NCBI RefSeq assembly: GCF_029227915.1
Contig: NC_079879.1
Span: forward strand, 12,400,001-12,464,000
DNA: 64,000 nucleotides
Direction of reading: 5' to 3'
Origin: Hydractinia symbiolongicarpus
Taxonomy: Eukaryota > Cnidaria > Hydrozoa > Anthoathecata > Hydractiniidae
Both the position numbers and the translations under genes were made by a program. Below, piece after piece: positions 1-11,175 of this stretch. Every line of letters begins with the position of its first letter. Position 1 is the first letter of the stretch. The notes beneath the pieces are model-generated. The model made no database searches. It was given only the letters and a program-made list of their open reading frames with translations, and was not told the DNA's origin.

Positions 1-879
1 TGCAAATTAAGATAGTATTGATTAATTGTTTTTGCCATTGTAACAACGAGTTGTAAACTGTGCTAAAAGATTTTTCAGAAAAGGGTATATATTACACCTA
101 CTTTGATGTACAGCATTGTTCACTTATACTAAGCTCTCAGCCTGAAGTAAAATCTATTTTTGAACTTTCATCGGGAACATTCTCTTAAAAATAAAAGAGG
201 TTGGCCGACTGTTTCTGCTATGGTGAGGTAGCAAGAAGTTGTAAACTTTTTTTATTTTACCTAAAGTTATATTTTAAAAAATACATATCAACCTAAACAC
301 TAAGATGTTGTGGTACTAGATTTACGACATACTGCATACCTGTACTAAAACGCTCTGCCTGAATGTGTGTTACTGTTTGCGTTCTTATCAGACCTTCCAC
401 TGAGTATTAAACGCCAGAGCGCACAGTTACTTGACGCCAGGTCTCTCGGCTAGTAGAGAAAACCTACCAAACTGTTGTGAATTAGACTTGCACGACAATG
501 GTAACTTCATGTAAAGCTCCTTTTATATTTTGTTAGTGTTCATAACTGAAGTTAGTTGTACTGAGTCTTGTAACTTTTCTGGGTTACCGTAATGATCTAA
601 TTAAGCGCTCAGCATCTTTTAAGCGCCCCCCCCCCCCTCAAATAAACACCCAGGTAATTTTCTCAGAGTTCAATAACCACTCAGCACTTATTCCCCTCCC
701 GCTTGAATAAGCACCCATCTGATAAAAGGGGGTGCTTAATCGAAAACTACCTTAAGAATCTAGGCGCTTACTTGAAATTTTTACTTTCTTATATTGAAAG
801 ACTAAACTTGATTTTGTTACATCTTTTGTTCAGTTTTATTTTTCCATATCTTTAAAATAAATCTGAAGATTAAAGCATA
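1..879. other. No gene seen; AT-rich DNA with a C-rich repeat
   Basis: I see no supportable coding region here. At about 600-770 there is a C-rich low-complexity stretch (a run of C near 626-638) with recurring motifs of the kind AAGCGCCC, AATAAGCACCC and GGTGCTTA in both orientations. This looks like a fragment of an interspersed repeat. Confidence 0.5.
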
Positions 880-1003
880 TCTATGTTGCAATACCCGTAT
901 ACGTCTGTCCGTCACGCATAATGGTACTGCAAGTAGTGAGACGCACTCGATGCGGTATAAAAAGGACGGGCAAAGCTGTGGATTTTCCACGGGCACCAAC
1001 TAG
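880..1003 (+). mobile_element. Short non-autonomous Helitron-like repeat, copy 1
   Basis: The copy begins A|TCTATGTTGCAATACCCG and ends with a GTGGATTTTCCAC hairpin followed by CACCAACTAG|T. A 5' TC, a 3' hairpin, a terminal CTAG and insertion between A and T are Helitron hallmarks. The body carries GTCTGTCCGTCACGCA and a TATAAAAAGGACG segment shared with the other copies. It has no coding capacity, so any mobility would depend on a Helitron replicase elsewhere. It converges tail-to-tail on copy 2. Confidence 0.6.
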
Positions 1004-1019
1004 TCATAATAAAATAATA

Positions 1020-1153
1020 CTAGTCATTAGCCCGTGGAAAAATCCACGGGTTCGCACGTCCTTTTTATAGCGCATTGCGTGCGTCTCGTTACTTACGCAG
1101 CTAAGCTACCATTTTGCGTGACAGACAGACGTATACAGTTATTATAATATAGA
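1020..1153 (-). mobile_element. Short non-autonomous Helitron-like repeat, copy 2 (inverted)
   Basis: Read on the minus strand it starts A|TCTATATTATAATAAC and ends with the hairpin CCCGTGGATTTTTCCACGGG followed by CTAATGACTAG|T. It is oriented head-out and tail-to-tail with copy 1, only 16 bp away, so the two together form a ~270-bp imperfect inverted repeat. The TC and CTAG ends, hairpin position and A/T target agree with copies 1 and 3. Confidence 0.65.
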
Positions 1154-4100
1154 TATTTGATTACTGATAACGTCTCATAACAGAATATGTACCACTTGAT
1201 ATTGTTTCATAGTCTGTATTTTAACTTTAACTTTAGTATATTCAGTTCCGTGTGATTTACATATTGGAAAAAAATCGATTCCCCGTGTCCTTTCTAGAGA
1301 CAGGACGTATTGTTCTATGTGAGCTTATACATAAGGTGAGTCTTTTTATCTTTCGTGTTGTTTATATTATCGGAGGTAATTTTTCACAAAATTAATTTAG
1401 CTCGTGAAAGGTAAGGATAATAATGTTATCGATACTTGTTATCGATAATAATGTTATCGATACTTAAGCGGCGCCCTTTTATAAGTTTCCAAATTATACT
1501 TATGTTAGATAACATGTGACTTATCAATTATATAGTAATATTAATCTTAATCCGACTCCATACAAACTATACATTTTATTTATCCGTGAAATACCTTTTA
1601 AGGTTACGGCAAACGTAAGTGGATTTGGCGTGTTCAAACTTTAAGCGGCCAATACCAAAACTATAGTTTTTTCGTACCAGCAAACATTTAGAAAGCAAAA
1701 AAGATGCGTTAGGAACGAGATTGAATAGTTCTGGCGACGAGGTTGGCGATGTTGGTAGATTAAATACCGCGGCTTAAAATCACAAAAAACATTGTGTTTA
1801 CGAAATTTGCGCGCGGAAAGGTTGTAGGCTAAGATGCATGCTTAGTCTGGGATACATAAACATACCGTTGAATGTACCTGCAGTTTTTTTGTGATTTTTA
1901 CCGATTTTGCAACAAACATTTTAAAAAAGAATTTGCTGCGTCAATATACCTTCCTTGGCCCCAGGGTATCTTGACCTCTAAGCCAAATCCTTAAAACCCG
2001 TCACGATGTTTAGAATTTTTATCACCCATGTATTTGAAATTGACAAAAATGCTCTGGGAACGAGATGGTATTAATCATAATTGGCAAAAAGGTGCGTCTG
2101 TTTTTTTAATGCCGCCATGGCTATTGCAATAAGTAACTTGGTAGCAGATAATTGTATTATCTATTGACATGTTTGTTTGTCGAATGACATAATTGCATTC
2201 ACCTTTGTTCATTAAACAAGTTGAATAGTGTTGATGGAAGTTTGAGCAAACTTTTTTTAATATTTTACAAAGTTCCAGACTTGGTATACTTAATAAATTA
2301 GCATAAAAAGGTGAGGGACTTCTAAATTTGTATGTGTATTCCTAAAAATGTACTTTTCTTTGATAAACATTAGGCAATTAATAATTCTCGTTTGACATAC
2401 ATCTGCTGAGGGTTATTAGGTAAAGTACAAACACCAAGACCTGTTATGTTTTTAACCCGCATGAAACTTAACAAAATCTTCAAAGAGGCAATAACTTGTT
2501 TTTGCTTATATTTTTTAATTCTACAGCCCAAAAAGCTTTTAGTATTTCTCTGATATATTGATCCCAATTTTTTAGACATTTTTCCTGATAGTGCTATCAT
2601 TTTTAAATTTATGATGTCGAAGTGCAGTATGGGTAAATACCTAAAATCAAAATTGATAATAAAACAAAAAGATGTATAACCTTTGTGATGACCAAGGCTA
2701 ATTTGAATTTCATTTGAGATGTTTATTATTCTTTTAAATAAAAAAAAATAAGAATTAATCTCTTATGGTGATTTTAGGGAAATAAGTAAATGCAGTGTTG
2801 TATATTTCCAAAACTTCGTAGCAACACAAGATTGCAAAGTATTTTCATAAAAATTACGACACGTTTTATTTTTAACATGTTTCGACTTTACCAAAGTCAT
2901 CTTCAGAATATTATACAAAAGTTGATACATACACTCTTTATACAAAAATTTTTTCGAAAGTTATTTAAATATTTCCCAAAAGTACAATTTTATATGAATT
3001 ATACACAAGCTAATCCATGTTGACAAAATAATATTAGATAAACTAACAAAAGTTAGTTAAATAAAATTTATATACACAATTTGTTTAAGACAATTAAATA
3101 TTTCCCAAAAGTACAATTTTTTAATTTTATAAAATGAATTTACACATGCTAAATCAATATCTAAGTAACAAAAACGATATTGAACAAGCGGCTAATACAA
3201 AACATAAAATTAAACGGATAAATTGATGATGCAATGCATAACTTGTTTATTGAGGTCTGGTTTCAACCAAGAAATATGCATACCCTCTTTGAGTTTCCTC
3301 TGCCAATCAGTGTCTGCATGATCCAAAATAGAAAGCTTTTTGATATGTTATCAAGAACGACGCTTTTTTAAAAGCGAAGGTATAAACAATGTTATTTCCG
3401 ATCATGTTTTATCTGTCCTTCACTCGTGACTTAGAAAGTCACCCCAAATTACATGTGGCTAAAATAAATATTAAGTATATAAAATTAGATTGGTAAATAT
3501 AACACATAAATAACAATAATACTGCCTGAGCTAAAACCGACTTACCGAACTGAATAAAACCCTTAACGCAAAAACAGTGTAAATACATCTTGCTTCCCCT
3601 TCTAATGTTTCGTTTGTATGTATGTTTAGAGCGAATGTGGTAAGAATGTAAACTAATTCCCAAAAGTATAGGAAAAGAAACAGTTTCGACGGAAATATTT
3701 CATATTCCAAAGAAAGTTACAAATATATTATATAAAAAAATAAAACCCATCATAATCATCATCCCTTTTTGGATTGAGTCTCGTGATTTAAACAAATTGC
3801 TATTTCGAGCCTTGAGTAATTACACGAAGCAATTGAATTCATGCGTGATAAAGAGAGGTGCTGCATTCAAAGAAAATGAACTTATCTTTAAATTTGCCAG
3901 CGGGAAAGTAGATTGATTGTTGTGCAGATATTTCTTATTTAAAACGAAGAGGCTCGTAGATTTAATATCATAAAGTCTTCAAGAACCAATCACGCACTTG
4001 TGGGCTGAAAGGCCCTTCTCCCGGCGGGCCACCTTTATCGACCTCTGCTTAATGCTTCTAAGTTATTAGGATCTGCGATTGAAGCGCCTTTGTGAAAAAA

Positions 4101-6244
4101 TGCTGATAAGGCCGATCTGATCAAAAAAACCTTAAATAACCAAGCCAAAAATTCAAAAAAATGCTGTCGTCAGCAAAAGATGTTGCTGACACTCATAATT
4201 TAAAACATGATTTTTAATTGTCACGTAAGAGATACAATTCGTACCAAGTTTTATGACCTAAAACCCAATATGAGAAAATATTATTGGGTTAGGGCAGTCC
4301 CCGGTGTTTTAAGCCTGTTTTCGCAACACATATTTTTGATGTTTTTTACTTTTTCTCAAAAATTCAAAACATTTTCTAGTTCATTATCTACTTAAATTCG
4401 GAGGCAACTTACAGCTCAGCCTTGAAGGAATATGTATTTGAATGTAAACAAACGCAACTTTGCCTTTGCACATCCAGTGAAATTTTCATCTCCTATAGTT
4501 TCATAAGAATCTAATTGAAATGATAATAGAACTTAAATTTCGGTAATTATAAAGTGACTTTCTAATAATTGCTCAAAAATTCAATTCATATATTTTAATT
4601 AAAACTGTTAAAACCATGATGACCTGTACAATATGGTTGAAACAAATAAAAAAAACTCTAAACCATAATTTTCGTAGCGACTAACTTTGGGACGTTCCCA
4701 GAATTTTTTACGGAAAGTTTGTCGTGTCGAAACTTGGGATTATTGTACTGAATTTGCAATACACCTTTCCCGAATTATTTTTTGTGTAATCTTGTAATTT
4801 TGTGAAATCTTTAGATTTATACAGCAGAAGTCAAAACATCAAAATTCTAAAATCTTTAAAAAAACCTGTAATTCGGGAAACGTGTATTATGACGAAAAAT
4901 ATTTACGTACAAAAAGAAAGTGGAAATACATTGTTCAAATATAAAATTTATTGTCCGTATTGGTCCTGACTTTCACCAAACGGATTACATTCAAGATTTT
5001 AACAATATTATACTGGGGAGCAAAAGGCAATTGTTTGCCAAAAAGTTATAAACTACAAGTTCTGCTGTTCATACTTCTCAAATTGGGAATAACATTACGT
5101 TTCTTGCACTGGCTCCTGTGTGGTATTCAACAATAATTACATGCGTACGATCTTAACAACAACGCTAATTAAGAAGATCTTTATAAAGCAATACTTTTTT
5201 TTAAACTAATACAATTGGTTTAAAGTCATGACATGAAAAATTGCATTGTGGTTAAATTAGCTATGACAAATTTTCAATATATTCAACGAATGATAGTTTA
5301 ATAAGATCGTTAACATCTCAGGTAAGAGTTGTTTATTAACTTTTTGTCGTGCCTTTCAGGAAAAACAACTTTTTCAGTGTCCTTAAATGTGTTAATTTTT
5401 CTATATTTAATTTCAAAATAACAAGAGCGAATCTCAACTCTGTCTTTTTGACAAAAACGTGGATAAAGTTTTGTTCTGTTACCTGTCTTGTGCTGATCTG
5501 ACACAAAATAAAAAAAAATAAAAAAAACAAAACATTTGCTTATTTATTATGGTAAAAATATGTGTAATTGGGATATTGAAGATAAAAAGAGACGATATAT
5601 AGCGATAAAGATATAAATGCAAGTAGTGGGAACCCTCAATAAGACAATCCTCATTAAGACGTAATCTCAGGTGAGCGTTACAAATTTACAAAAGGCAGCA
5701 TGCTGTTAACAAACACAAGACAAGAACAGTGAAAATGAAACACAGAGTTTTATTTAAAGGGGTTACGAAACGATTCAATAAGCTAAATCCCCGCAATTTC
5801 CGAAGAATAGCGCGTAATAAACGGACCACTCAAAAAGGTCAAAGTGCAAGATATTATACACACTTTAGAACCATATAGACGTCTAGACAACCTGTTTATG
5901 AATATTTAATTTCTTATGATGAATTTCCTACTTTTTTATTTTTATAAAAAGTAAATTAAAAAAAAGGAAATATTTCCTAAAGTATTATTTTTGGCGGTAA
6001 AATGAGCTACGGTTTGTAAAATATAAGATATCAGTAAATCAAAAGTTTGTTTTAACGAGAAAACAGAGACAAGACGAGGAGTTGTATTTGTAAAAAATGA
6101 TATGTTGCAAACTTAAAGAAAGTACCTCTAAAAAGATTTGAAAGTAATGGTTGTTGCTTAGACTGGCTTTATGTACAATGAACATGATACAAAAATATGT
6201 TTCTATGCAAATTTTCGAACGATATAGTTAGCTAGCTAGTTTAA
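1154..6244. other. Gene-poor AT-rich region
   Basis: Only short random-looking frames occur here. Small local structures include a duplicated ATCGATA/ATGTTATCGATACTT motif near 1420-1465. An imperfect ~60-bp duplication is built around AAATATTTCCCAAAAGTACA (near 2967 and 3098). A decayed retroelement-like motif lies at 2874-2906 (see rejected items). I find no supportable exon chain on either strand. Confidence 0.4.
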
Positions 6245-6354
6245 TCTATATTATAATGCCCGTAGACGTCTGTCTGTCCGTCTGTCTGTCACGCAAAATG
6301 GTAGCTTAGCTACGACGGGCGAAACCGTGGATTTTTCCACAGGCTAACGACTAG
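6245..6354 (+). mobile_element. Short non-autonomous Helitron-like repeat, copy 3
   Basis: This is the cleanest copy. It starts TTTAA|TCTATATTATAATGCCCG, has a GTCTGTC-rich body with ACGCAAAATGGTAGC, then the hairpin CCGTGGATTTTTCCACAGG, and ends CTAACGACTAG|T. At about 110 bp it is shorter than copies 1 and 2 because the middle segment is deleted. It ends about 390 bp upstream of the first MFS gene. Confidence 0.65.
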
Positions 6355-6745
6355 TTTATTATAAAGTTTGAGTTATAATCAAGGTAAGTACTTATATCGA
6401 AAAAACATTAATATGTAACATATGTAGAAAACGTTTTCGTCATTTGCACTTACATTTGGCTGCACAATATGATTTTTGAAATGATTTCAGTGATCATAAA
6501 CGTTCCCACCGCCATTAGCTCGACTTTTGTGTAAGTCGAAAACCAACAACCGTTTTGTAGGCCTTTTAATAAGCAATGTCACGTGGAAAATAGAATGCAT
6601 CGCATTCAACATTGACAAGCCCTTATCCAAGGATAGGTTTTTCCCATCAATGTCCTAAACATATTAAAAGCAGGACGTGTTGTTATTTCTCTTTAGATCA
6701 TACATTTGTTTCCTTTTTAGACTATTTTTAACCAGAAGTTCAGAA

Positions 6746-8128
6746 ATGACAGCAAAGAAAACAAAAATTAGCGTGGAAGACCTTAAAGAATGGTATAAAA
6801 AAAGGCATCGCACCTTTATTGCCTTTACATGTCAAAATACTTGCTTGGGGATGGAATATTCTTTGACATTTGTAACTTTATGGCTATATCTTGAAGAAAC
6901 GCTAAAAGCCTCTCAATTAAAACTGTTCTATGGTCTAATTTCTGCAGTGTACGTAACGACACAGATAGCAGCATCAATTGTTATTGGTTATATTTTCGAT
7001 AAGTACAGAAATACATCAAGTATGTTTCTAATTGGGAATTGTTTCATTGTAATCGGAAATGCTATCTATGCTATACCATACTCGCCCTGGAATCTATTTT
7101 TTGGTAGACTAATTTCAGGGCTTGGAGGGTGTCATCGACCTATTATTAGTAGTGAATTAGCTAGATCATATTCTAATGATGAACTATCTTCAAAGTTTTC
7201 TATAATCGGGATGGCATTTGGTCTAGGATTTGTTCTTGGCCCTGGAATTAATTTTGTTTTTGTTAAAACAGATTTTTTTATTGGTTGGTTACATATCACT
7301 TACACAAATGCTCCTGCCTGTTGCTTGGCTGTCGTTTTTATGTTAAATCAAATTTTGGTAACGTGCTTAGTGAGTGACTTGTCCAAAGAATATAATTTTA
7401 AAGAGCAACAGACATTTGGTAAGGAGATTGCAGAACATGCATCAGTAAATAACTCAGATGATGAAAGTAATGCGCTGTTGCTATCAAACAAAAACAAAAA
7501 CGAAAGTTGTATTTCTGTATTCATACAACTTTTAAAGCACACAGATACTTTAATAGTTCTCTTGTCCTCATTTATGTTCATGTATTGCATGGTATCATTT
7601 GATCTGTGGCAACCATTGGCTAATGTTAAACTAATGCATTGGGGAATACTTGAAATCAACATCATTGTGTTTGCAAATGGAATAGCCTCAGTCGTTTTTC
7701 TACTATTTATAACGTATCGACCGTTAAATGATCATTCTATGGTATATATGAGTTGGATTTGTACTCTGTTTGTCACATTGATCCTAATTATGTATACCGT
7801 GCTAGCAGTATATAACTCAAACCTAATTCTAAACATTGTATGTTGGACATGTTACCCAATACTTTTCGCAATTCTTGTTATTTTTGATGATGTATTTCTT
7901 ATTGGTGCTATGGCAAAGATGACTAGTTCACGAGTGCAAACGTTAACAGAAAGTATAAGATTGGCATTTTCGCGGGCAGGAGCATTAACAGCGTTGTTGA
8001 CAGCTGCCATCTCTTTTACACAACTACATTATGTGTGTACCTGTCTAGCTGTTTTATCATATTTTGGATTTTTAGCATTAGTTTGGAGACGAAAGTCGCT
8101 GCAAAATCCTGTTGTTATCATTAAATAA
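6746..8128 (+). CDS. MFS transporter, MFSD8/CLN7-like (copy 1)
   Basis: A 460-residue single-exon polytopic membrane protein of the major facilitator superfamily. It has about 12 hydrophobic segments split by a polar loop near residues 225-255 containing an acidic NSDDESN run. Motif A after TM2 reads GYIFDKYRNTSS (G-x3-D-K-x-R). A TM5-like GFVLGPG resembles motif C, and the early WLYLEETL segment recalls MFSD8/CLN7-type lysosomal carriers. The substrate cannot be told from sequence. I chose the ATG at 6746 because MTAKKTK aligns with the start of the paralogue at 15420; the frame is also open upstream. A consensus acceptor (TTCCTTTTTAG) ends 25 bp before this ATG, so the 5' UTR is probably spliced. 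The paralogue lies 7.3 kb downstream on the same strand. Family call is good; the exact subfamily is inference. Confidence 0.78.
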   Translation: MTAKKTKISVEDLKEWYKKRHRTFIAFTCQNTCLGMEYSLTFVTLWLYLEETLKASQLKLFYGLISAVYVTTQIAASIVIGYIFDKYRNTSSMFLIGNCFIVIGNAIYAIPYSPWNLFFGRLISGLGGCHRPIISSELARSYSNDELSSKFSIIGMAFGLGFVLGPGINFVFVKTDFFIGWLHITYTNAPACCLAVVFMLNQILVTCLVSDLSKEYNFKEQQTFGKEIAEHASVNNSDDESNALLLSNKNKNESCISVFIQLLKHTDTLIVLLSSFMFMYCMVSFDLWQPLANVKLMHWGILEINIIVFANGIASVVFLLFITYRPLNDHSMVYMSWICTLFVTLILIMYTVLAVYNSNLILNIVCWTCYPILFAILVIFDDVFLIGAMAKMTSSRVQTLTESIRLAFSRAGALTALLTAAISFTQLHYVCTCLAVLSYFGFLALVWRRKSLQNPVVIIK

Positions 8129-9925
8129 TTTTTGTGCAAAAAGAAGCCGAAAAGAAAGTGCAAAGGAAGAAGAATGTTGTTTTGTTTAAATATATTTTTT
8201 TTGTATTTTTTTTGTATATATCCTTATAAATATATGTAACACAGTGATTTTTTAAACCTTTCACCTAGATCCAAGTTCCATGCAATATGTAATGAGAAAT
8301 TGGAGAGACAAAGAACAACTGCGTATGCAAAAGAAACAACTTTATTTTAATAACTATAAAAAATTTCCGTTCGCCTGCAACAAACTTTATCAGAAAATAA
8401 TATACAAAAGAAATTTGTTGAAAATATACGATGTTATAAAAATGCTACAGAAAACTAAGATCGGGAGTGAAAACATCAAACCAAAAAAGATAGGAAGGAA
8501 ATTTGCATGTCACCAATCGTTTATCAAATGTTTTGTACACGTTTTGTGGCGCCGCCAATCGCGAAAACGACTCAACCCTTTATGGATGGCGCTTGTAGGC
8601 CCAATCTAAAACTTTTCTTTTTCAAGAAGGATTTTTTCGATTTTTACGTTAAGTAATGTATTGTCCAGATAGTCAATTAAAATGAAACGTAAAAAATTTG
8701 TAGGGTTGTTAGATGCACTCTATAAAATGATTTACAAAGTTGGCTTAACGACGTTTTCAACTGCTCGTGGAGCCAACGTCTTGTTTTTTACAATTCGGAC
8801 AATAGTACATGTAGATAGCATTTTGTGTGGTACAACTAAGTTGTTTACAGTTCGCAAATTATTTGTATTTGCGGAACTGCGCGTAAACGAGCTTAACGTG
8901 ATAAAAAAAAAACATTTCCTATATATGACGGGATCGCCTGACGTTTTACTGATCTAGTTGTTTTGGTTGTGTAGCTGCATGTAACCTAATTGTCTTAAAT
9001 TTTTGGCCCTATTGTGGGTTAGCTTTATTAAACCACGTAGGAAGATTTTTGAATCAGCTGCAGAATCCTGTATATAGTCGCAGTGTTTCTTCACGATGCT
9101 TTTCATGTTTAGACCACACGAGTTGTACTCAGGCGTAATGTAGGCTTTATATTGCTTCGATTTACGACTAAAACTAATCGTTTGAGGAACAAATTCTACG
9201 TAAATGCGTTGCAACTCCAATTGGTATGCAATATATTAATGGTTTAGGGTCACATGAATTACTGTTAATATACACTCAAATGCTCGTTGATTTGCTGCAC
9301 GCTGTCGTTATGAGATGTTTGTCAATTATTCTAATCATTAAATCAAAGAAACATACTGTTGCCACCTATTTCCATTGTTTTGAGGATACTAGTTGCAAGA
9401 GTATTAATGAAATCGAGAAAGTTTTGTTAACGATTATGATCACCACACCAAAGAGATAAACAATCGTCGTATTATCTATCAATTTAATGTCGAAATATTC
9501 ATTGTTAATGGCGTTAAAAACAGCGTCATCAACGTAAGCTACTGTCCTTCTGTGTCACCACTTTTACTGTTGTACTTTCCATGTTACATCTACTATAGTA
9601 ATACGCTAGATCTGTCAATTTGTATGGTGCAATTTGGATATGCATTTTTCTTTCTGGAACACAAGCAAGCAGCTATATCTCTACGACAAATTAGCTACAT
9701 TTACGTTACGTCACCACTTCCATCGCGGCGCACTTATAACTTTTAACTTTCTTGGAAGGGATGGGAATAACTGATGTATCTCCTGCATAAGCAACTAGGG
9801 ACCATCTTGGACCAATTCCCTAAGGCTGGGCGAACCCACCCACTTCGAAACACACAGACTGATGACATCAAAATTCCAATGACAAATTTCTTTCGCATTG
9901 TTTTCTTAACAAAGTAGGTTTTCAC
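8129..9925. other. Cluster of unidentified short open frames
   Basis: Past the 3' end of the first transporter, several open frames of 60-110 codons lie on both strands: plus 8280-8609, 8682-8957, 9226-9459 and 9552-9746; minus 8954-9220. On the minus strand a further stretch near 9540-9370 lacks stops (VAYVDDAVFNAI...). I recognise no domain. The mixture of partly open, strand-alternating frames suggests either chance or a decayed mobile-element gene. No function is assigned. Confidence 0.2.
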
Positions 9926-10599
9926 GAGCTTATCGGCTAGATAGTCGTAGGCTACTTCCGCCTCTCTATCTTTAACTTTTGCAAAATAAGTCTTGACAAT
10001 AAAACAAAATTGGCGTCAAAGTAGCTAGCTAGTTATACAAAAGTATGTACAACTAGATTTTTTTCCACTTTCGCGGTATGTTAAATATAAAAACAATTTA
10101 AGAACGCCAACCTTTAATAGGAGAAATGTAAAAACAACCAGGATCAAAGTCAAATACGTATGACTGCGGAGCGGATTCAGTTTCCCCTCCTAATAACTTT
10201 TGAAATGCATGCCCAAATTAAATGAAATTGACACAGTTATAGTACGTCATAGAATGAACAAAATGGCAACAATTAATTTTTGCACTTTTCTGTGATATTA
10301 TCAGAAGCTTTAAATTTGTCCAAGATAGCACTATCTGCTTAAAAATCAATTAATTCAGTTCTGCAGCGACTTTTCACTTTCTGTTTAAAGTTTCTGAGTT
10401 AAATTAATCACGGGTCAAATATTTGCAGAATGATTCTTTTTGATAAAATAAAGTTGTGCTGTAAGTATCAAGTTATAAAAATTATCCTAAAGAAAGTTAT
10501 TATACTTTCCAGATTTAAAGGATTTCGTAGACAATTTAAGGGGTATTTTCCAGTAATAGCCATTATTATATACGTGTCAACTTTTTTTCTATATACAAT

Positions 10600-11101
10600 A
10601 AATTTAATTATTACCCGGGTAAAAGGTCGTCATCAATCTTTTCAAAAATCGCGCAATGTGATTGGTTAGACTTACATCGTAGCGGGCAATATTCCACGGT
10701 ATTGTCCGCTAACATAGCAATCGTTTTAAAGTTTAAATATGGTAGCATTAAATGTAACTAAACACGGAAAAAAGTAACCAAAACGCGAAACAGAAGTAAA
10801 ACTTACTTTTATCTTTTAAAGAAGTCTATGTTGTAGCTACAATAAATGTTATGTTTGCACGATATTCGATCTTAAAAAAGTAATTATATTCGATTTTAAA
10901 AAAGTATATTTTGTGTTCGAATGCACGTTTCATGAGAATAGTTTCTTATAATGTTTTATTTTTGTTGTAAAATGCAGTACCCGGATAATAATCCATATAA
11001 TAAAAGTTTATTTCGGGCAATACCTTCGAATATTGACCTCTGTCGCGTATTGCCCTCACAAGCTCAGGCAATAATACATAGTTATTATAGGGTTAATGTT
11101 C
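10600..11101 (+). repeat. ~0.5 kb interspersed repeat, copy 1
   Basis: It begins near TTACCCGGGTAA, contains the inverted repeat GCGGGCAATATTCCACGG/TATTGYCCGC, a conserved CGCAATGTGATTGGTTAGA stretch, and ends near ACCCGGATAATAATCCATA...TATTATAGGGTTAAT. The same order of blocks is found inverted at 19015-19437. Many GGGCAATA motifs occur in both orientations, typical of a fold-back non-autonomous DNA transposon. No transposase is present, and its target duplication could not be fixed. Confidence 0.55.
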
Positions 11102-11175
11102 CGTACAATCGTGCAATAACTGACGCGATATTCTACGCTTGCTTTGTACTTCAATTTACAATGCAAATGCGATGA

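Noticed and set aside
2874-2906. Hammerhead-ribozyme-like motif on the minus strand (CTGAAGATGACTTT...AAAGTCGAAAC).
   Set aside because: The stem pairs, but the core has one extra base before stem II and no clear stem I/III partner. The motif is also common in decayed retroelement sequence.
6677-6745. Upstream extension of the first transporter frame.
   Set aside because: It has no ATG (it opens with GTG), it crosses a good splice acceptor, and the paralogue aligns only from the ATG at 6746.
10951-11175. Frame MQYPDNNPYN..., also open at 18932-19204.
   Set aside because: It lies within an inverted fold-back repeat, diverges at its 3' end between copies and has no domain. It is better explained as repeat sequence.
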